NCBI GenBank assembly: GCA_003993805.1 | Contig: RSEF01000014.1 | Coordinates: 124,001 to 188,000, forward strand | Length of the DNA stretch: 64,000 nt | Direction of reading: 5' to 3' | From: Himantopus leucocephalus | Lineage: Eukaryota > Chordata > Aves > Charadriiformes > Recurvirostridae | In this document: in pieces, positions 61,294 to 64,000 of the stretch | Layout of the letters: each line of letters starts with the position of its first letter | Numbering within the stretch: the stretch's first letter is position 1 | Made by a program: the position numbers and the translations under genes | Notes under the pieces: generated by a model | The model's database searches: none | Told to the model about the DNA's origin: nothing | The model's input: only the letters and a program-made list of their open reading frames with translations

Positions 61294-64000
61294 TAGCCAT
61301 TCACATTCATGATCAAATGAAAATTAGAATTAGGACGGTATCAGTCAAATTAACTTTAAATAATGATTTGATCCTCAATGTGTATCAGTCAGCTTAGCTC
61401 CGTTAGTTGAAGAGTATGTTGCTGTTGTCATCAAAGCTCTTCTGCAACCGGAACATTAAAATCAACAAATCAACGAGAATGGAAAAGAATGGCCGCAGGA
61501 ACCCTGCTGCTCCTGAAAGCTCCAAAAAGTCTTATGCAGTAGTGCATCCATATTTGTATAACAGAAGTAGCTCAGAAACAAGTAAACAAATGATCCAGTA
61601 ATGTATAGAGAGCTCACAAGTTAGTGCCTGAAAGTACATAAAGGTACTATGTACATATAAAAATGTCTTTCAGTGTGAGGGGAGTCCATGTCAGGTCTAT
61701 TGACTTGTGATAGGAAATAGCACTCTGTTGACTTTCATCGGGTGTAGGCATTGCAGGTGTCTGCTGAGGATTGGTGGTGTGGTCAGGGGCAGAAATGTAA
61801 ATGCAGCCAGGCAGTTCAAAGTGATTACCATGCTGTGGGCTATTCCACACTTCACTCTCCACCAACCTCAGTTTTCACTTCCAACTTTCTGAGGCAGTGA
61901 GAAACTCTGGAGCAATTCTTCTTCATGAAAAGTGGGTTGAGATACACTGGGGAAATATCTATCTTTTAAAGACACTCTCTTTAATTCTTGAAGCTTCCCT
62001 AGCAATGTTAGCCACATGCAAAAAGTTGCTCATAAATAACAAAGCTAATATTGCCAGCCTGCAGAGTGCTGATGCAACCCTCCAAATAAGAAGCGTTACT
62101 CAATTGAGCTTGATAGAAAAGTACTGCTTCTGCACAGAGGGTCACTGAAATGGTATGTCATTGAAAATGGAGACATTAGAAGGAATAGATAGCATTTTGA
62201 ATGCATGGCATTTCCCTTAAACTTTCAGTCATTATTCGTCATAGTTCATATTTTGCTATGTTGTGTCACTTTTCATTTGACTGTATTTTTAGGAGATTTT
62301 GAAATTACTGCTTAAAAAACTGCCTCTATTCCTTTTAGTTACAAAATGCAAATCTCACAAAATACAGGACTGTGAAGACACTTTTCCGTGCTTTAAAACT
62401 CTCTTGAAAGTGGCCTTGAATGGGATTCCATGCAATTCTACAGCAGCTGTTGTGGCCAGGAAGTGAAGTGCATGAGAAACTGTCAGTGCAAGCTAAGGAA
62501 AATACAACAGTGAACATACAACAGGCTTGATAGTGTTTATGTAAACTTGTAAAGGTTTTATTTTTAATCAGTTCAAGCAAGTGTTAATTCAAATACTTGT
62601 TGAACTATGCTGATGGAAGAATGGCTGTGTGTCAGCCTTCTTGACAAACGTGTAAATGCATTTGAGCATGATGTTAAAATGACAGTGGTGGCGATGGGAA
62701 GTCTCCAACCTGACACTGAATGCAGATGGTGTTTCAACACTTTCAGCCAATCAGTTAATTGATTGGGAACAAATTCTTACATTTTGGACCTAGCTTTGAA
62801 AAGTGCAGAGAGATCAAAAATCAACTGTTACTTTGCTGTCTGGACTTGATTATTCTCCACCTACAAAGAGTTTGTTTTGTACAGCAGTGATCTTTGGTCA
62901 CCTGTAACATACTCTACACTTGCATCAGTACATCACTGTCTCTGAAGATCACCTCTCTGAAAGCACTAGTGCATGGTCCTTCGGAGACAACAGTTTTAGC
63001 CCCTGAAAAAAAGGAGAGGATAAAGTCTTGAGTGATCTGTATGAACTGAGAGAGGTGAAGAAACTAGAGCCAGGATGCTAAAGAAGTGTTAGAGGAAATA
63101 ATGGTAACGAAGATATGGTAAAGAACTGGGCAGATTTTGGAAGCCATCCAAAATAGGAACATCTTGGAGGAATAAACCAGTGCGATATTAAAAAGAGCAA
63201 AAATCAAGATCACGCATAATGGCTGGTTTAGTAGGATTGGGAAGCTATCTTGGGATATTACCCTTGCTGTGAATTTGTTTTGTCGGGACTGTGGTTCAGT
63301 GTAGGTGGCTGAACTCTTATCTTTTCTGTAAACATCACTAACCCAGGTCATTGTATTTCCAGGGAGACATTCTTTACATTGCAGTCTGGTCTTATGATAG
63401 ACATAGCAATGCTGTGTTTGCAGCTTCTCAATGCATATTAACATGGTGGCTCTGTTGTAGAGTTGTGTTTTCACGTGAGGAGTTCAATTCAGCCAATGTT
63501 AGAGTCAGTTTGCATGTTCCATATAACACATTTTGATGCATTCAGTTTCAGTCAGTTGTTTCAAATTTGTAGAATTGGGCAAAATATTTCGATACTCTTG
63601 AAAAAGACATTGCTGTGATTTTATGCATTGACATACAGTGATAACCTTGACATAGTAAGGCTTTGGACGGTGGTCGAGAGATTTTAATTTTTAACTTCCT
63701 AGGTTGAGCATTTTTCTTAGTTTCAGAAATTTTGGACTTTTTTTCCTTGATGTTTTGTTTTGAAAAAAAAAGTCTGATCTGTCAGGCCAATTCCAACAGG
63801 CCAAAGTTACTCCTGTTCTGAATAGCTTGATGTCAGTGTTACTTAACTGGAAGTCCCTGGTTAATTGCATTCATTTGAAAATGCACTAGCACTTAACTGA
63901 TCTTTCTAGCAGCCCTAGAGCTTGGTGAATGTGTTACATACAGGTACGAAGGATCTAGTAGATCTTCATTCCTCCGCTCTTTTTTATGCGGATACGTGAA
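61294..64000. other. no supported gene
   Basis: The sequence is A+T-rich with several chance frames (the largest, 136 codons, on the minus strand at 63064-63474). A TTGTATTTCCAG acceptor near 63361 opens a plus-strand frame starting GDILYIAVWSYDRHSN, but no donor follows. The window ends without a clear boundary. Confidence 0.4.

Noticed and set aside
63064..63474. 136-codon minus-strand frame with a hydrophobic stretch
   Set aside because: A T/A-rich sequence yields hydrophobic codons by chance. It has no promoter, splice or homology support.
1..64000. Endogenous retrovirus, prophage, CRISPR, tRNA, rRNA, snRNA or operon content
   Set aside because: I looked for pol-like motifs, paired LTR ends, B-box elements, spaced direct repeats and ribosome-binding sites and found none that held up.

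Overview
This window reads as a vertebrate nuclear genome segment, most likely from a sauropsid and probably a bird. It is gene-poor and mostly A+T-rich, CpG is depleted outside one clear CpG island, and most simple repeats are short. It holds diverged MIR SINE fragments and several copies of an old amniote-type repeat. I see no Alu, no L1 and no recent CR1 tail. There is no operon structure, no ribosome-binding sites, no dense coding and no CRISPR or prophage signature. The species call is inference; no diagnostic gene settles it.

Layout. Positions 1-33,830 look intergenic or intronic: scattered low-complexity tracts, MIR remnants, a possible retroposed transcript end near 18.83 kb, and homeodomain-site-rich blocks that resemble conserved non-coding elements. 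A few short segments there have good splice sites (1674-1732, 5111-5317, 11988-12015, 20370-20412, 27289-27341). Two long uninterrupted frames of unknown meaning lie at 12908-13252 and 28798-29409. Positions 33,830-34,250 hold the one firm regulatory landmark: a CpG island with a GC box, a ZNF143/THAP11-like element and a plausible plus-strand first exon with a strong donor at 34145.

From 34.1 to 46.6 kb I can build one tentative plus-strand gene. A non-coding first exon in the island is followed by candidate exons 36164-36209, 37990-38009, 38663-38718, 45313-45535 and a terminal exon at 46364. All phases agree, the stop is at 46385-46387, and an AATAAA lies at 46609-46614. From the ATG at 36188 this encodes about 114 residues that I do not recognise. 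Other exons in the interval also have usable sites, so the model is a hypothesis. The rest, 46.65-64 kb, is intron-like or intergenic, with candidate exons at 48112-48170, 48692-48756 and 61183-61293.

I could not name any gene. Most open frames here are chance frames and I left them out. I found no evidence of a novel system. The best leads are the CpG-island transcript, its five-exon chain and the two unexplained long frames. The assembly has a 32-N gap at 41609-41640 and one N at 47022, both at homopolymers.
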